Shown here: positions 8,484 to 17,715 of the stretch, one piece after another
How the letters are laid out: the number at the start of each line of letters is the position of its first letter
Position numbering within the stretch: the stretch's first letter is position 1
From: Natronolimnohabitans innermongolicus JCM 12255
GTDB taxonomy: Archaea; Halobacteriota; Halobacteria; Halobacteriales; Natrialbaceae
Direction of reading: 5' to 3'
DNA length: 64,000 nt
Assembly: GCF_000337215.1 (NCBI RefSeq)
Contig: NZ_AOHZ01000088.1
Location: forward strand, 40,901 to 104,900
Notes under the pieces: generated by a model
Databases searched by the model: none
Seen by the model: only the letters and a program-made list of their open reading frames with translations
Told to the model about the DNA's origin: nothing
Program-made: the position numbers and the translations under genes

Positions 8484-9560
8484 TCAAAGCGGCCGGTCGC
8501 CGTCGATACGCGCGAGCGTCTGTTCGGCCAGGAGCGGAACGCCCGTTTCCATCTTCGGGTACAGGGGATCGGCCGAGTTGCCCTCGAGATACCGACGGAA
8601 GAACATCTCGCCGAGTCCGGCCATCTTGTACGCCGCCAGCACCTGGTAGAAGCGTCGATTCTCGAATTCGACGCCAGTCTGGCGTTCGTATCGGTCGACG
8701 AGTTCGTCTCGAGTCGGATACCCCTCTCGAGCCATGAACGTCGCCATCAGGTCCGGCATCGGGGGCTCCGGATCCGACGGGTCGTGCCAGAAGAGCAGCA
8801 TCCAGCCCAGGTCGGTGAGGGGATCGCCGAGCGTCGAGAGCTCCCAGTCGAAGATCGCGCCCAGTTGCGGCGGGGTGCCCGGTTCGAACAGGACGTTGTC
8901 GAGTTTGTAGTCGCCGTGGACCAGCGCGTGGGCGTGGTCCGTCGGAACGTTCGCCCGAAGCCACTCGCCGATCGTCTCGAGTTCGGGCACCTCGCGCTCG
9001 TCCTCGGTGACGTCGAACGCCCACTCGAGTTGCTGTCGCCACCGGTCGACCTGTCGTTCGGTGAACCCGTCCGGGCGGCCGAAATCGCCCAGCCCGACCG
9101 CTTCGTAGTCGACCGCGTGAACGCTTGCGAGCGAATCGACCAGTTCGGCGGCGATCGTCGACCGGTGCTCGGGCGTCGCGAACCGATCGGGTTCCGTCTC
9201 TCGGATGACGTCGCCCGCCTCTCGAACCATGACGTAAAACTCGCTGCCGATCACCGACTCGTCGTCACACGCGAGAACGGTCTCGGGAACCGGAACTGCC
9301 GTTTCCTGCAGGGCGTCGATCGTTCGGTACTCTCGCAACACGTCGTGTGCCGTGTCCGCGGTTTCGCCGGCCGGCGGCCGACGGACGACGAACTCGCGGT
9401 CGTCCCACTCGACGAACAGCGTCTCGTTCGAGTGCCCCTCGTCGTGTCGCGCGATCGAAACCGAGTCGGCCTCGCCGAGGGCGTCCTCGAGATACCGTCG
9501 AAGCGCCGTTTCGTCGACGAGCTTTCGCAGGTATCGGTCGTCATTCGACACGTCGATCAC
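8484..9560 (-). CDS. Phosphotransferase family (APH/ACAD10-11-like) protein
   Basis: A 358-residue protein kinase-like phosphotransferase of the aminoglycoside phosphotransferase superfamily, closest in form to the ACAD10/11 type. The catalytic loop is HALVHGDYKLDN (about residues 208-219), and the metal-binding loop is FDWELSTLGDPLTDLG. An N-terminal Lys/Arg lobe with FVVRRPP fits the ATP site. Family members act on small hydroxylated metabolites; ACAD11-type enzymes phosphorylate 4-hydroxy-acyl-CoA. The substrate here is unknown. It is divergent from the E3 gene, with 152 bases between starts. Confidence 0.85.
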   Translation of the reverse strand: MIDVSNDDRYLRKLVDETALRRYLEDALGEADSVSIARHDEGHSNETLFVEWDDREFVVRRPPAGETADTAHDVLREYRTIDALQETAVPVPETVLACDDESVIGSEFYVMVREAGDVIRETEPDRFATPEHRSTIAAELVDSLASVHAVDYEAVGLGDFGRPDGFTERQVDRWRQQLEWAFDVTEDEREVPELETIGEWLRANVPTDHAHALVHGDYKLDNVLFEPGTPPQLGAIFDWELSTLGDPLTDLGWMLLFWHDPSDPEPPMPDLMATFMAREGYPTRDELVDRYERQTGVEFENRRFYQVLAAYKMAGLGEMFFRRYLEGNSADPLYPKMETGVPLLAEQTLARIDGDRPL

Positions 9561-9680
9561 CGGTTCCAGTTGGAGTCCGCAGCGTCATGACCACCGGACG
9601 TACGAGAGAGCCCGATAAGTAGGTTGGGGCGCCCGCTCGTCGGCCGGCGGCTGTCAACCGCGGCGAAACCGGCCACCAAA

Positions 9681-9690
9681 TTACTATAAG
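9681..9690 (+). promoter_or_regulatory. TATA-like box for the E3 gene
   Basis: TTACTATAAG lies 23-32 bases before the ATG at 9713, the spacing expected for a leaderless haloarchaeal transcript. Confidence 0.5.
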
Positions 9691-9712
9691 GACGCCGAGT
9701 GACTCTCATCGC

Positions 9713-11116
9713 ATGGCAGCGACCGACGTTCTCGTAGTCGGCGGTGGACCGGGCGGGTACTCCGCTGCGATTCGGGCCGCACAACGCGATCGCGACGTCA
9801 CGCTCGTCGAGCGAGACGGCATCGGCGGAACGTGTCTCAATCACGGCTGTATCCCGTCGAAAGCGCTGGTGACCGCGTCGACCCTCGTCACCGATCTCGA
9901 GGCGGCGTCTCGAATGGGGATCTACACGGAGCCGTTCGTCGACGTCGGCGAACTGATCGACTGGAAAGACGAGGTGGTCGGCCAGCTCACGGACGGCGTG
10001 GCCACCCTCTGTGAGGCCAACGGCGTCTCCGTGAGGGAGGGAACGGCGCGGTTCGTCGGCGACCACACCGTCGAAATCGTCGCGGACGACGGCGCCGTCG
10101 ACGAACTCGAATTCGAGTCCGCGATCGTCGCCACCGGCAGTCGTCCGATGACCATCCCGGGGTTCTCTTTCGGAGACGAACCGATTCTGAGCTCCCGGCA
10201 GGCGCTGGCGCTCGAGTCGGAACCCCGGTCGCTCGCCGTCGTCGGCGCGGGCTACATCGGGATGGAGCTCTCGACGGTGTTCGCGAAGCTCGGAACGGAC
10301 GTGACCGTCGTCGAGATGGAAGACGATATCCTGCCGACGTACGACGCGGATCTCTCCCGCCCGGTCAAACGACGGGCCGAGTCCGTCGGCGTCGACTTCC
10401 GGTTCGGAGAGGTGGCAGTCGACTGGTCGCGAAACGGCGACGGGACCGTGACGCTGCGGACGGAGGAGTCGAGCGGCGACGTCCGCGAGACCGACGTCGA
10501 ACGAATACTCGTCGCGATCGGACGGGAGCCCGTCACCGAGAGCCTCGAGCTCGATGCGATCGGACTCGAGCCGACCGAGGACGGCTTCCTCGAGACTGAC
10601 GACGAGATGCGGACGGCCCGCGACCACGTCTTCGCGGTGGGTGACGTCGCCGGCGAGCCGATGCTCGCGCACGAGGCCGTCGCGGAGGGGCTCGTCGCCG
10701 CCGAAGTCGCTGCGGGCGGCGACGCCGAATTGGATCGATCCGCGATTCCGACCGCGGTGTTCGTCGACCCGGAGATCGCCACCGTGGGGATGACAGCGGA
10801 GGAAGCGCGCGCTGCGGGGCACTCGCCGACCGTCGGCGAGTTTCCGTTCACTGCCAGCGGTCGGGCGCTGACGCTCACCGAAACTGACGGGTTCGTCCGG
10901 GTCGTCGCCAACGAGGACGACGGGCGGGTCCTCGGCGCGCAAATCGTTGGTCCGGAGGCCTCCGAACTGATCGGCGAGCTCGGCGTCGCCGTCGAGGCCG
11001 GGCTGACCCTCGAGGACGTCGCCGGCACCGTCCACATGCACCCGACGCTTTCGGAGGCGATCATGGAAGCGAGCGAGAACGCGCTCGGACAGGCGATCCA
11101 CACGTTGAATCGCTAA
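9713..11116 (+). CDS. lpdA: Dihydrolipoyl dehydrogenase (E3)
   Basis: A 467-residue flavoprotein disulfide reductase that reoxidises the lipoyl arm of a 2-oxoacid dehydrogenase-type complex and passes electrons to NAD. It shows the FAD-binding GGGPGGYSAAIRAAQ, the redox disulfide GGTCLNHGCIPSKAL (Cys 43 and 48 by eye), the NAD-binding VVGAGYIGMELS, the second FAD site VFAVGDVAGEPMLAH and the C-terminal HMHPTLSEAIMEA with the catalytic His. Length and motifs are those of a complete E3. The E2 and E1 genes lie on the opposite strand 1.2-4.9 kb away, so it probably serves that complex from its own promoter. Confidence 0.93.
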   Translation: MAATDVLVVGGGPGGYSAAIRAAQRDRDVTLVERDGIGGTCLNHGCIPSKALVTASTLVTDLEAASRMGIYTEPFVDVGELIDWKDEVVGQLTDGVATLCEANGVSVREGTARFVGDHTVEIVADDGAVDELEFESAIVATGSRPMTIPGFSFGDEPILSSRQALALESEPRSLAVVGAGYIGMELSTVFAKLGTDVTVVEMEDDILPTYDADLSRPVKRRAESVGVDFRFGEVAVDWSRNGDGTVTLRTEESSGDVRETDVERILVAIGREPVTESLELDAIGLEPTEDGFLETDDEMRTARDHVFAVGDVAGEPMLAHEAVAEGLVAAEVAAGGDAELDRSAIPTAVFVDPEIATVGMTAEEARAAGHSPTVGEFPFTASGRALTLTETDGFVRVVANEDDGRVLGAQIVGPEASELIGELGVAVEAGLTLEDVAGTVHMHPTLSEAIMEASENALGQAIHTLNR

Positions 11117-11174
11117 TCTGTCGCGAAACGTGTTCGAACCGTCGTCGCGTGACTGCGGAATCGGGCGCTGTCGA

Positions 11175-12251
11175 TCACGGCTCGACGAGCACCTTGATCT
11201 GCTCGCTTTCCGGATCGCGAAGGTCCTCGAACGCCGATTCGACGTCGGCTAGCGGAACGGTATCCGTGATCATCGGCTCGGGTTCGATACGACCGTCGGC
11301 CACGAACTCGAGCGCCGTCTGGAATTCGGACCGCGAGGCCAGCGGGCCGCCCCGGAACCCGAACGAGCCGACGAGTTCCCGCTCGGCCTGCATGATGTCG
11401 TTGGGGTGAAGCGCCACCTCCTCGTCGAAGACGCTGAGAACGACGACTGTTTCGCCGTAGGCCGTGCTCCGCAGCGCGTCGGTCAGCGTCGTTTCGGTTC
11501 CGGCGCACTCGAACGAGACTTCAACCCGATCGACCTCGTTTCGAAGCCGTTCGACGACGTCGACGTCGGCGGGATCGAACACAACGTCTGCACCGAGCGC
11601 CTCGGCCGCCTCGCGACGGGCCGCCCGCGGTTCGCTGACGTACACCTCGCGAGCACCCGCCGCCACGGCCCCGGCGACGACACCCAACCCGATCGGCCCG
11701 GCGCCGAACACCGCGACGCGGTCGCCGGTCTCCAGCCCCGACCGACGAACGCCGCGAAGCGACACGCCGAGCGGTTCGGCGAGGGCCGCGTGGCGAAGCG
11801 ACACGTCCTCCGGGACGGGCACGACCATCGATTCCGGCACGACGATTCGATCCGCGAAGCCGCGACTCGAGACGGCGCCGCCGTCGCCCCGCTCGCAGAG
11901 GTGGTACTTCCCGACCGCACAGTACCGACAGTCGCGGCAGGTACTCACCATGTTCAGCGTGACTCGATCGCCGACCTCGACGTCGACGACGTCGTCGCCG
12001 GTCTCGGAGACCGTGCCGGCGACCTCGTGTCCCATCGGCTTCGGGAGGTGTTCGTCCCACGCCGACTCCGGGATCGAGTGGTCGGTGTCTTCCGCCCGGA
12101 TCGGTACCGGCCCGATTTCGTACTCGTGTAAGTCCGAACCGCAGATTCCGGTGTACTCGACGTCGACCGCGACGGCCCCCGCCGAAACGGGGCGCGGGTC
12201 GACGGCGTCGACGCGAAGGTCCTCGGGACCGTGAAGGTAGACAGCATCCAT
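11175..12251 (-). CDS. Zinc-dependent alcohol dehydrogenase, 2,3-butanediol dehydrogenase-like
   Basis: A 358-residue medium-chain dehydrogenase. The catalytic zinc site shows in GICGSDLHEY and in the GHE of PKPMGHEVAGTV; the structural zinc loop is CRDCRYCAVGKYHLC; the nucleotide fold is VFGAGPIGLG. The GICGSDLHEYxxGPxxI pattern with an extended loop before GHE is the form seen in (R,R)-butanediol dehydrogenases, which oxidise 2,3-butanediol to acetoin with NAD. Sorbitol- or threonine-type activity remains possible. The start at 12251 is the ATG matching the family N-terminus. It lies 110 bases after the E2 stop, in the same direction, and converges with the E3 gene. Confidence 0.82.
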   Translation of the reverse strand: MDAVYLHGPEDLRVDAVDPRPVSAGAVAVDVEYTGICGSDLHEYEIGPVPIRAEDTDHSIPESAWDEHLPKPMGHEVAGTVSETGDDVVDVEVGDRVTLNMVSTCRDCRYCAVGKYHLCERGDGGAVSSRGFADRIVVPESMVVPVPEDVSLRHAALAEPLGVSLRGVRRSGLETGDRVAVFGAGPIGLGVVAGAVAAGAREVYVSEPRAARREAAEALGADVVFDPADVDVVERLRNEVDRVEVSFECAGTETTLTDALRSTAYGETVVVLSVFDEEVALHPNDIMQAERELVGSFGFRGGPLASRSEFQTALEFVADGRIEPEPMITDTVPLADVESAFEDLRDPESEQIKVLVEP

Positions 12252-12361
12252 GCGTTTGGCTATCATACACAAGAAGGTAAATGTATGCGTCTACGGCCCG
12301 CTCGCGGCGAGTGCGGCGGGACCGATCTCGAGTTCGGAGGGATATTCGGTCCCTGAGCGCC

Positions 12362-13837
12362 TCACACCGCGTCGAACGCGCGACCCGGGTACTCGAGGTA
12401 CTCGGCGAGTCGATCGAGGAATCGCCCCGAGTCGGCGCCGTCAAGGACGCGGTGATCGATGGTGAGGCTGAACGTAATCGCACGTTCGAACGCGACCTCG
12501 CCGTCGCGCTCGACGGGAACCTGTTTTCGGCGGCCGACTGCGAGGATCGCGACCTCGGGCGGGTTGATGATCGAGTAGGAGACGTCCATGTCGAAGACGC
12601 CGACGTTGGTGACGGTGAACGTCCCGCCCTGGAGATCCGACGGCGCGTGGTCGTTCTCGAGGACGGACTCGACGAGTCGTCGGCGCTCGTCGGCCAGCGC
12701 CTCGAGATCGCGGTTGGGGACATCGTCGATCACCGGGACCGTGAGCCCCCGATCGCTGTCGACCGCGTAGCCGACGTTGACCTCGTCGATGAACCGATGT
12801 TCGCCGTCTTCGAAGTGCGCGTTGAACGCGGGGAGATCCTCGAGCGTCCGGCCGACGAAGTGGAGGATGAGGTCGTTCAGGGAGACGTCGACGCCTTTCT
12901 CCTCGAGTCGGTCGCGGACTTCTTCGAGGCGTTCGATCCCGATCTCGCGGGTTCCCATGACGTGGGGTTTCTCGCGGGCGCTCTCGCTCAGACGCTCGGC
13001 GATCATTCGCCGAGTGCCGGTGAGTTCGTGGGCCTCCGTGACGGTGAGTCCGTCGTCGGTCGTCGCGTCGCTCGAGGCGGCGGGTTCGGTGCGCTCGACG
13101 CCCTCGCTGCTCGCGAACTCGACGACGTCGTCTTCGACGATCGCGCCCTGCGGCCCCGTTCCCTCGACCCGCGAGAGGTCGACCCCGTCCTCCTCGGCGC
13201 GGCGTTTCGCTCGCGGCGTCGCTTTGACGTCCGCCGCGTCCGCCGCGTCGGACGCGTCGGCAGCCGCGATTTCGTCCTCGCCTTCCGTCCGGGACTCGTC
13301 CACGTCGCGCTCGAGGTAGCCTTCGACGTCGGTTTCGGTGACGGCGCCCTTCGGTCCGGTGCCTTCGATACCCGCGAGCTCGATCCCCGCCTCGGTAGCG
13401 CGGCGTTTCGCCCGCGGCGTCGCCTTCACGTCCGCGGTCGCCACACCACCGTCGTCCGCGGTCGCCCCACCGCCGTTTGCTTTCGTGCCGGACGCGGACT
13501 CGGTGTCCGCCGCGCCGGCGGAGTCGCCACCGCTCTCGGTCGGCGCTTCGGGACCCCCACCCGCCTCGAGTTCCGAGAGCGAGGGCGCCGACTCGCCTTC
13601 CTCTCCGATCACCGCGATCGGTTTCCCCACTTCGATGGCGATTTCCTCGCCCGTCTCGACGTACTGGCCGAGCAAAACGCCGCTCGCCGGCGCTTCGATC
13701 TCCGCGCTGGCCTTGTCCGACTCGAGGACGGCGACGACCTCACCCGCGTCGACGCGGTCGCCCTCGGCCACCTCCCAGGAGACGAGATCGCCGTAGTCGC
13801 TGAGTCCGAGTTTCGGAATCCGCACTACCTCTACCAT
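12362..13837 (-). CDS. 2-oxoacid/acetoin dehydrogenase complex E2 (dihydrolipoamide acyltransferase) with two peripheral-subunit-binding domains
   Basis: The 491-residue core of a dehydrogenase complex; it transfers the acyl group from lipoate to CoA. Residues 1-80 form the lipoyl domain with the modified Lys at about 42 (ESDKASAEIE). Two peripheral-subunit-binding domains follow, about 137-175 and 204-241; each starts DVKATPRAKRRA and ends with EGTGP(K/Q)GA. Ala/Glu/Asp-rich linkers separate them. The catalytic domain ends with DHRVLDGA (His about 462). Most E2 proteins have one binding domain. The start at 13837 is preferred over 13849 because a TATA-like box lies 24-35 bases ahead of it. 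It is the third gene after E1 alpha and E1 beta. Confidence 0.92.
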   Translation of the reverse strand: MVEVVRIPKLGLSDYGDLVSWEVAEGDRVDAGEVVAVLESDKASAEIEAPASGVLLGQYVETGEEIAIEVGKPIAVIGEEGESAPSLSELEAGGGPEAPTESGGDSAGAADTESASGTKANGGGATADDGGVATADVKATPRAKRRATEAGIELAGIEGTGPKGAVTETDVEGYLERDVDESRTEGEDEIAAADASDAADAADVKATPRAKRRAEEDGVDLSRVEGTGPQGAIVEDDVVEFASSEGVERTEPAASSDATTDDGLTVTEAHELTGTRRMIAERLSESAREKPHVMGTREIGIERLEEVRDRLEEKGVDVSLNDLILHFVGRTLEDLPAFNAHFEDGEHRFIDEVNVGYAVDSDRGLTVPVIDDVPNRDLEALADERRRLVESVLENDHAPSDLQGGTFTVTNVGVFDMDVSYSIINPPEVAILAVGRRKQVPVERDGEVAFERAITFSLTIDHRVLDGADSGRFLDRLAEYLEYPGRAFDAV

Positions 13838-13860
13838 ATTCGGTACCATGGTTCATGCAT

Positions 13861-13872
13861 CTATTTAAAATC
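13861..13872 (-). promoter_or_regulatory. TATA-like box for the E2 gene
   Basis: On the minus strand this reads GATTTTAAATAG, centred about 29 bases before the ATG at 13837. It sits in the 168-base gap after E1 beta, so E2 and the dehydrogenase after it can be transcribed separately from E1. Confidence 0.5.
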
Positions 13873-14005
13873 TCACTAACCCCGGTTCGCTTTCCGTCGG
13901 CGGCGAACCAGGGGCACACTTTCTCGTCCTCTCGTGCTCGAATCCCCAGGATCTCAGGATCGCGCCGCCGGCGCAGCGGACCGCGACGCGGGGGCGGCGA
14001 GCGCC

Positions 14006-14971
14006 CTAGAAGAGCGACTCGATCCCGGCCGCGATGCGATCGGCGGAGGGGAGGACCTCCTGCTCGAGGGGCGGACTGAGGGGAATCGGGACGTCCTTCA
14101 CGCCGATGGTCTTCGGCGGCGCGTCGAAACTGAAGAACTCGTTCTCGACGATCTCGTTTGCGATGTAACCTTGCGTCCCGTACCGCTCGACGGTCTCGTC
14201 GACGACGACCAGCCGGCCGGTCTTCCGGACGCTCTCGGCGATGGTCTCGGTGTCGAGCGGGGCGAACGTTCGGGGATTGACGATCTCGACGTCGGCGTCC
14301 ACCTCCGCGGCGGCCTCCTTCGCCCGGTGGAACATGAGCTGGGTCGCGACGACGGTGACGTCCTCGCCGTCTTCCTCGACCACGGCCTCACCGAGCGGGA
14401 GCGTGTACTCCTCGTCGGGCACCTCGCCTTTCGTTTCGCTCAGCATCTTGTGCGGGAGGAAGAAGACCGGATTATCGTCCCTGATGGCGCTCTTGAACAG
14501 CCCCTTCGCGTCGTACGGCGTCGTGGCGGTGACGACGACCCACCCGGGGACGTTTCCGAGCCAGGAGTGGACGGACTGGGAGTGCTGTGCGCCCGCGCCG
14601 ATGCCGGCGCCGGACGGGGCGAAGATCGTCAGCGGCGCTTCGAGCCGACCGCCGCTGACGTAGGGCTGTTTCGGTATCTGGTTGAAGACCTCGTCGCCGG
14701 CCGTCGCGGCGAAATCGGCGAACTGAAGCTCCGCGACGGGACGGATTCCGCCGACGGCGGCGCCGAGGGCCATCCCCGCGATGCCGATCTCCGAGAGCGG
14801 CGTATTCCGCACCCGGTCGCGACCGTGTTTCTCGTACAGCCCCTCCGTCTCGCCGAAGTTGCCGCCGAACTCCTCGACGTCCTCGCCGAACAGGATGACG
14901 TCGTCGTCCCGCGACAGTTCCTCGTCGAGCGCTTCCGCGATCGCCTCCACGTACGTAATCTCTCTCGTCAT
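14006..14971 (-). CDS. Thiamine-diphosphate dehydrogenase E1 component, beta subunit
   Basis: A 321-residue transketolase-like beta subunit of a pyruvate-, branched-chain- or acetoin-type dehydrogenase. Visible features are FGEDVEEFGGNF near the N-terminus, RVRNTPLSEIGIAGMALG, and PVAELQFADF followed by EVFNQIPKQPYVSGG. The C-terminal domain shows VVDETVERYGTQGYIANEI. Full family length. Its ATG is two bases after the stop of the alpha subunit gene, so the two are translated together as an alpha2-beta2 E1. The acetoin assignment rests on the nearby butanediol-type dehydrogenase and is an inference. Confidence 0.9.
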   Translation of the reverse strand: MTREITYVEAIAEALDEELSRDDDVILFGEDVEEFGGNFGETEGLYEKHGRDRVRNTPLSEIGIAGMALGAAVGGIRPVAELQFADFAATAGDEVFNQIPKQPYVSGGRLEAPLTIFAPSGAGIGAGAQHSQSVHSWLGNVPGWVVVTATTPYDAKGLFKSAIRDDNPVFFLPHKMLSETKGEVPDEEYTLPLGEAVVEEDGEDVTVVATQLMFHRAKEAAAEVDADVEIVNPRTFAPLDTETIAESVRKTGRLVVVDETVERYGTQGYIANEIVENEFFSFDAPPKTIGVKDVPIPLSPPLEQEVLPSADRIAAGIESLF

Positions 14972-14973
14972 CG

Positions 14974-15972
14974 TTACTCACCCTGCCCGTAGAGGGGCGT
15001 TCTGTAGACGTGTTCGTAGGCCGCTTCCGGTTCCGGCTCGGGGCTCTCCCGGGCGAACTCGACGGCTTCGCTCACCTCGTCCTGAATGTTGGCGACCATG
15101 TCCTCGATCTCCCCCTCCGTGAGCACGTCGTTCTCGAGTAGCCGCTCGCGGTAGTTCTCGATCGGATCTTTCTCCTCTTTGAGCCGTTCGTACTCCGCCT
15201 CGTCGCGATAGGTCTCCTTGTCGCCCTCGAAGTGGGGGACGAGCCTGACGACGCGGCTCTCGATGACCGACGGCCCCTCGCCGTTGCGAGCGCGTTCGAT
15301 CGCGTCGGAGACCGCCCGATACACCTCCTCGACGTCGCTTCCGTCGACGCTCTCGGTCGCCATGTTGTGGGGGTCTCCGTAATCCGAAAGGCTGTCCGGC
15401 GAGAGCGACTCGGCCGGCGTGGAGATGGCCCACTGATTGTTCTCGATCACGAAGACCACCGGCAGATCCCAGTACGCGGCAAAGACCAGCGCCGTGTGGA
15501 ACGAGCCGCGACTCGTGCCGCCGTCGCCGATAGTCGTCACGGCGACGTTGTCGGTCCCCTTCACCTTCTCGGCCAGCGCAAGCCCGACTGCGGGGTTCTG
15601 ACCGGAGCCGATGGTCGCGGCGTGTCCGTACAGCTTCCGGTCGACGTCGGCCACGTGCATCTGGCCGCCGTGGCCCCTGTTGGATCCGTCGACGCGCCCG
15701 TACAGTTCCGCCATGATCTCCGGGAGCGGGACGCCCTTGGCGATGTACTGCCCGATGAGTCGCGCGCCACCGACGGCCAACCAGTCTTCGTCCCGCATCG
15801 CCGCTCCCATTCCGACGTGGGATCCCTCGTGCCCGCCGCTGAGGTGGACGAATCCCGGGATCTCCCCGTCGCCGAAGCGCTCCTTCGTCTCCTCCTCGAA
15901 GATATCGATCCGAAGCATCTCCTCGAGGAACCGTCTCGCGGTGTCGTCGTCGACGTTAACGTCCTGTGTCAT
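14974..15972 (-). CDS. Thiamine-diphosphate dehydrogenase E1 component, alpha subunit
   Basis: The 332-residue alpha subunit that decarboxylates a 2-oxoacid or cleaves acetoin with thiamine diphosphate. The cofactor motif runs from IGDGGTSRGSFHTAL to VFVIENNQWAIS (GDG...NN, 29 residues apart), and HLSGGHEGSHVGMGAAM near residue 46 is the substrate-side loop. The sequence resembles acetoin dehydrogenase AcoA more than pyruvate E1 in its short N-terminus, but this cannot be settled by eye. The frame opens at 15987; the ATG at 15972 is preferred because a TATA-like box at about 16005-16014 places the transcript start between the two. Confidence 0.9.
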   Translation of the reverse strand: MTQDVNVDDDTARRFLEEMLRIDIFEEETKERFGDGEIPGFVHLSGGHEGSHVGMGAAMRDEDWLAVGGARLIGQYIAKGVPLPEIMAELYGRVDGSNRGHGGQMHVADVDRKLYGHAATIGSGQNPAVGLALAEKVKGTDNVAVTTIGDGGTSRGSFHTALVFAAYWDLPVVFVIENNQWAISTPAESLSPDSLSDYGDPHNMATESVDGSDVEEVYRAVSDAIERARNGEGPSVIESRVVRLVPHFEGDKETYRDEAEYERLKEEKDPIENYRERLLENDVLTEGEIEDMVANIQDEVSEAVEFARESPEPEPEAAYEHVYRTPLYGQGE

Positions 15973-16004
15973 GCGTTCCCACATCAATGTGTGATGCAGT
16001 ATCC

Positions 16005-16014
16005 AGCATAAAGC
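16005..16014 (-). promoter_or_regulatory. TATA-like box for the E1 operon
   Basis: On the minus strand this reads GCTTTATGCT, 33-42 bases before the ATG at 15972, predicting a short leader. The dyad CATCA-N5-TGATG lies between box and start and could hold a regulator. Confidence 0.4.
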
Positions 16015-16142
16015 TACCCCAACTGATGGGTCGGCTGACCGTATGATCGCAGACTATCGGCGGTGGATCGCCGCCGATCCGCCGCCGAGCGGATCCGACC
16101 ACGTGAGTACCTACTTATGGAACGTCCACGTTACCAACCAAC

Positions 16143-16892
16143 ATGCGTGGATTGCACGGAAAAACCGCAGTCGTCACCGGCGGTGCCTCTGGAATCGGTC
16201 GCGCGACGGCGCACCGACTGGCCGAGGAAGGCGTCGACGTCGTCGTCACCGACGTCGATTCGGAGGGCGGCGAAACGATCGTCGAACGGATCACCGAAGC
16301 GGAGTCGACCGACGGAACGGCCGAGTTCCGCCGCCTCGACGTCAGCGATTACGAACGGTTCGAGGAGTGTTTGCTCACCGTCGCCGCGGAGCACGACGGA
16401 CTGGATATCCTGTTCAACAACGCCGGCATCGGCGAAGGACGGTCCTTTCGCGAGACGACTCGCGAACACCGGAACCGATTGATCGACGTAAACCTCAACG
16501 GCGTCTGGAACGGCTGTCACGCTGCGTTGCCGATCTTCGAGGAAAACGGCGGCGGCGTCGTCGTCAACACGTCGTCGATGGCGGGATGGAAGCCGGCACC
16601 GATCACGAGCTACGCGTTCACGAAGGCGGCGGTGCTTCACTTCACGCGGTCCGTCGCGGGCGAACTCGCACAGTACGACGTTCGGATCAACGCGGTCTGC
16701 CCAGGGCTGATCGAGACCGCGATGACAGACGAGTGGTACTCCGAAGCGCAACGGGAAGCGATGGGCCAACAGACGGCGTTCGGACGGTGGGGCGATCCCG
16801 ACGAGGTCGCGTCCTGCGTCGCCTTCCTCGCCAGCGACGACGCGTCGTACGTGACCGGGCGAGCGCTGAAAGTCGACGCCGGCTACGTCTGA
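16143..16892 (+). CDS. Short-chain dehydrogenase/reductase (SDR)
   Basis: A 249-residue classical SDR. The NAD(P) motif is VVTGGASGIGRATAH (TGxxxGxG), the NNAG motif is ILFNNAGIGEG, and the catalytic Ser, Tyr and Lys lie in NTSSMAGWKPAPITSYAFTK. The C-terminus, VTGRALKVDAGYV, is the usual GG/DGG-type cap. Such enzymes reduce ketones or oxidise alcohols; beside the butanediol/acetoin-type genes an acetoin or diacetyl reductase role is plausible but not shown. CTACTTATGG (about 16110-16119), 24-33 bases before the ATG, is a TATA-like box. It is divergent from the E1 operon. Confidence 0.88.
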   Translation: MRGLHGKTAVVTGGASGIGRATAHRLAEEGVDVVVTDVDSEGGETIVERITEAESTDGTAEFRRLDVSDYERFEECLLTVAAEHDGLDILFNNAGIGEGRSFRETTREHRNRLIDVNLNGVWNGCHAALPIFEENGGGVVVNTSSMAGWKPAPITSYAFTKAAVLHFTRSVAGELAQYDVRINAVCPGLIETAMTDEWYSEAQREAMGQQTAFGRWGDPDEVASCVAFLASDDASYVTGRALKVDAGYV

Positions 16893-17037
16893 GCGGCCGT
16901 TTCGACGACGGCTCGAGTCGTCGGACCTGACGGTCTGAGTAGTCTTGCGCATCGTCGATCCGGCAGCGGCTCGGACCGACCGACGGCAGCCCGCCCGCTG
17001 GAACGGTGTGAAAACGAGGGCCGTCGACCGCGCCGAG

Positions 17038-17118
17038 AGTGACAACTGAACCGAGTTACACGCTGATCGCACAGCCATCGAACGATCAGATGCGCAGTGA
17101 CATTCAGTGACGACGATA
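17038..17118. repeat. Diverged copy of the 84-base palindromic element
   Basis: The core runs CGAGTTACACGCTGATCGCA...GATCAGATGCGCAGTGACATTCAGTGACGACGATA and lines up along its length with the element at 5418-5501 (same CTGATCGCA/GATCAG inner arms and CAGTGACNTTCAGTG right part). Its outer arms are no longer perfectly complementary, so it looks older. Confidence 0.55.
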
Positions 17119-17715
17119 GTTGTACGAATCACGAGCGGCGTTTGGTTATCCGTTCAGGTGCGCCGACGAGGGGCCGGTGAATAACGACCTTAGTCCGTTA
17201 TTATCCGAGTTGGCAGTTGGCTTCTTGTCGGCAAGGTCGAACGAACCTCGGGTGCACGCGAGAGCCACGGGTTCGTGAACGCGGAGTTCACATCACTTCG
17301 ACCGACGACGCTCGCCGAAGAAGCGGCCTTCGCGGCGCAGTTCAGCCGAGTTGGATCGGCAACGACCCTACCGTTAGAAGTAATTACTCGTTTTGATGCA
17401 GCGATCAGATTTCTGATCGGCTCGATTGCCGAGCGGGGTCATCAAACGATCGAGAAAGTGGCTTTCGGGCGCCGTAGCTAGTGTCTACAGCAGCTTGGAA
17501 GAAGGAAACAGCGTCTCGAACGGCACGTCGGAAAAGACGATTCGACGTGCAGTTGAATATGGAAATTGCCTATTAGCGATAATTATCTATAATAGGTAGT
17601 CCATACAGCCAGATCACACCAGTCGAATACGAATATCGCGGCAGACGAACGCGTGCCACACGAACTCCACTCAGCACGCAACTCGAGTTTCGGATTGCTC
17701 GAGCGATCGATACCG
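17119..17715. other. Gene-free stretch downstream of the SDR gene
   Basis: A 68-codon frame at 17275-17481 shows no known domain and no promoter that I can see. The AT-rich patch near 17560-17600 may be an old insertion boundary of the IS630 remnant that follows. Nothing else is supported. Confidence 0.4.

Noticed and set aside
9557..11101. A 514-codon frame opposite the E3 gene
   Set aside because: Antisense shadow; the + strand carries every E3 motif.
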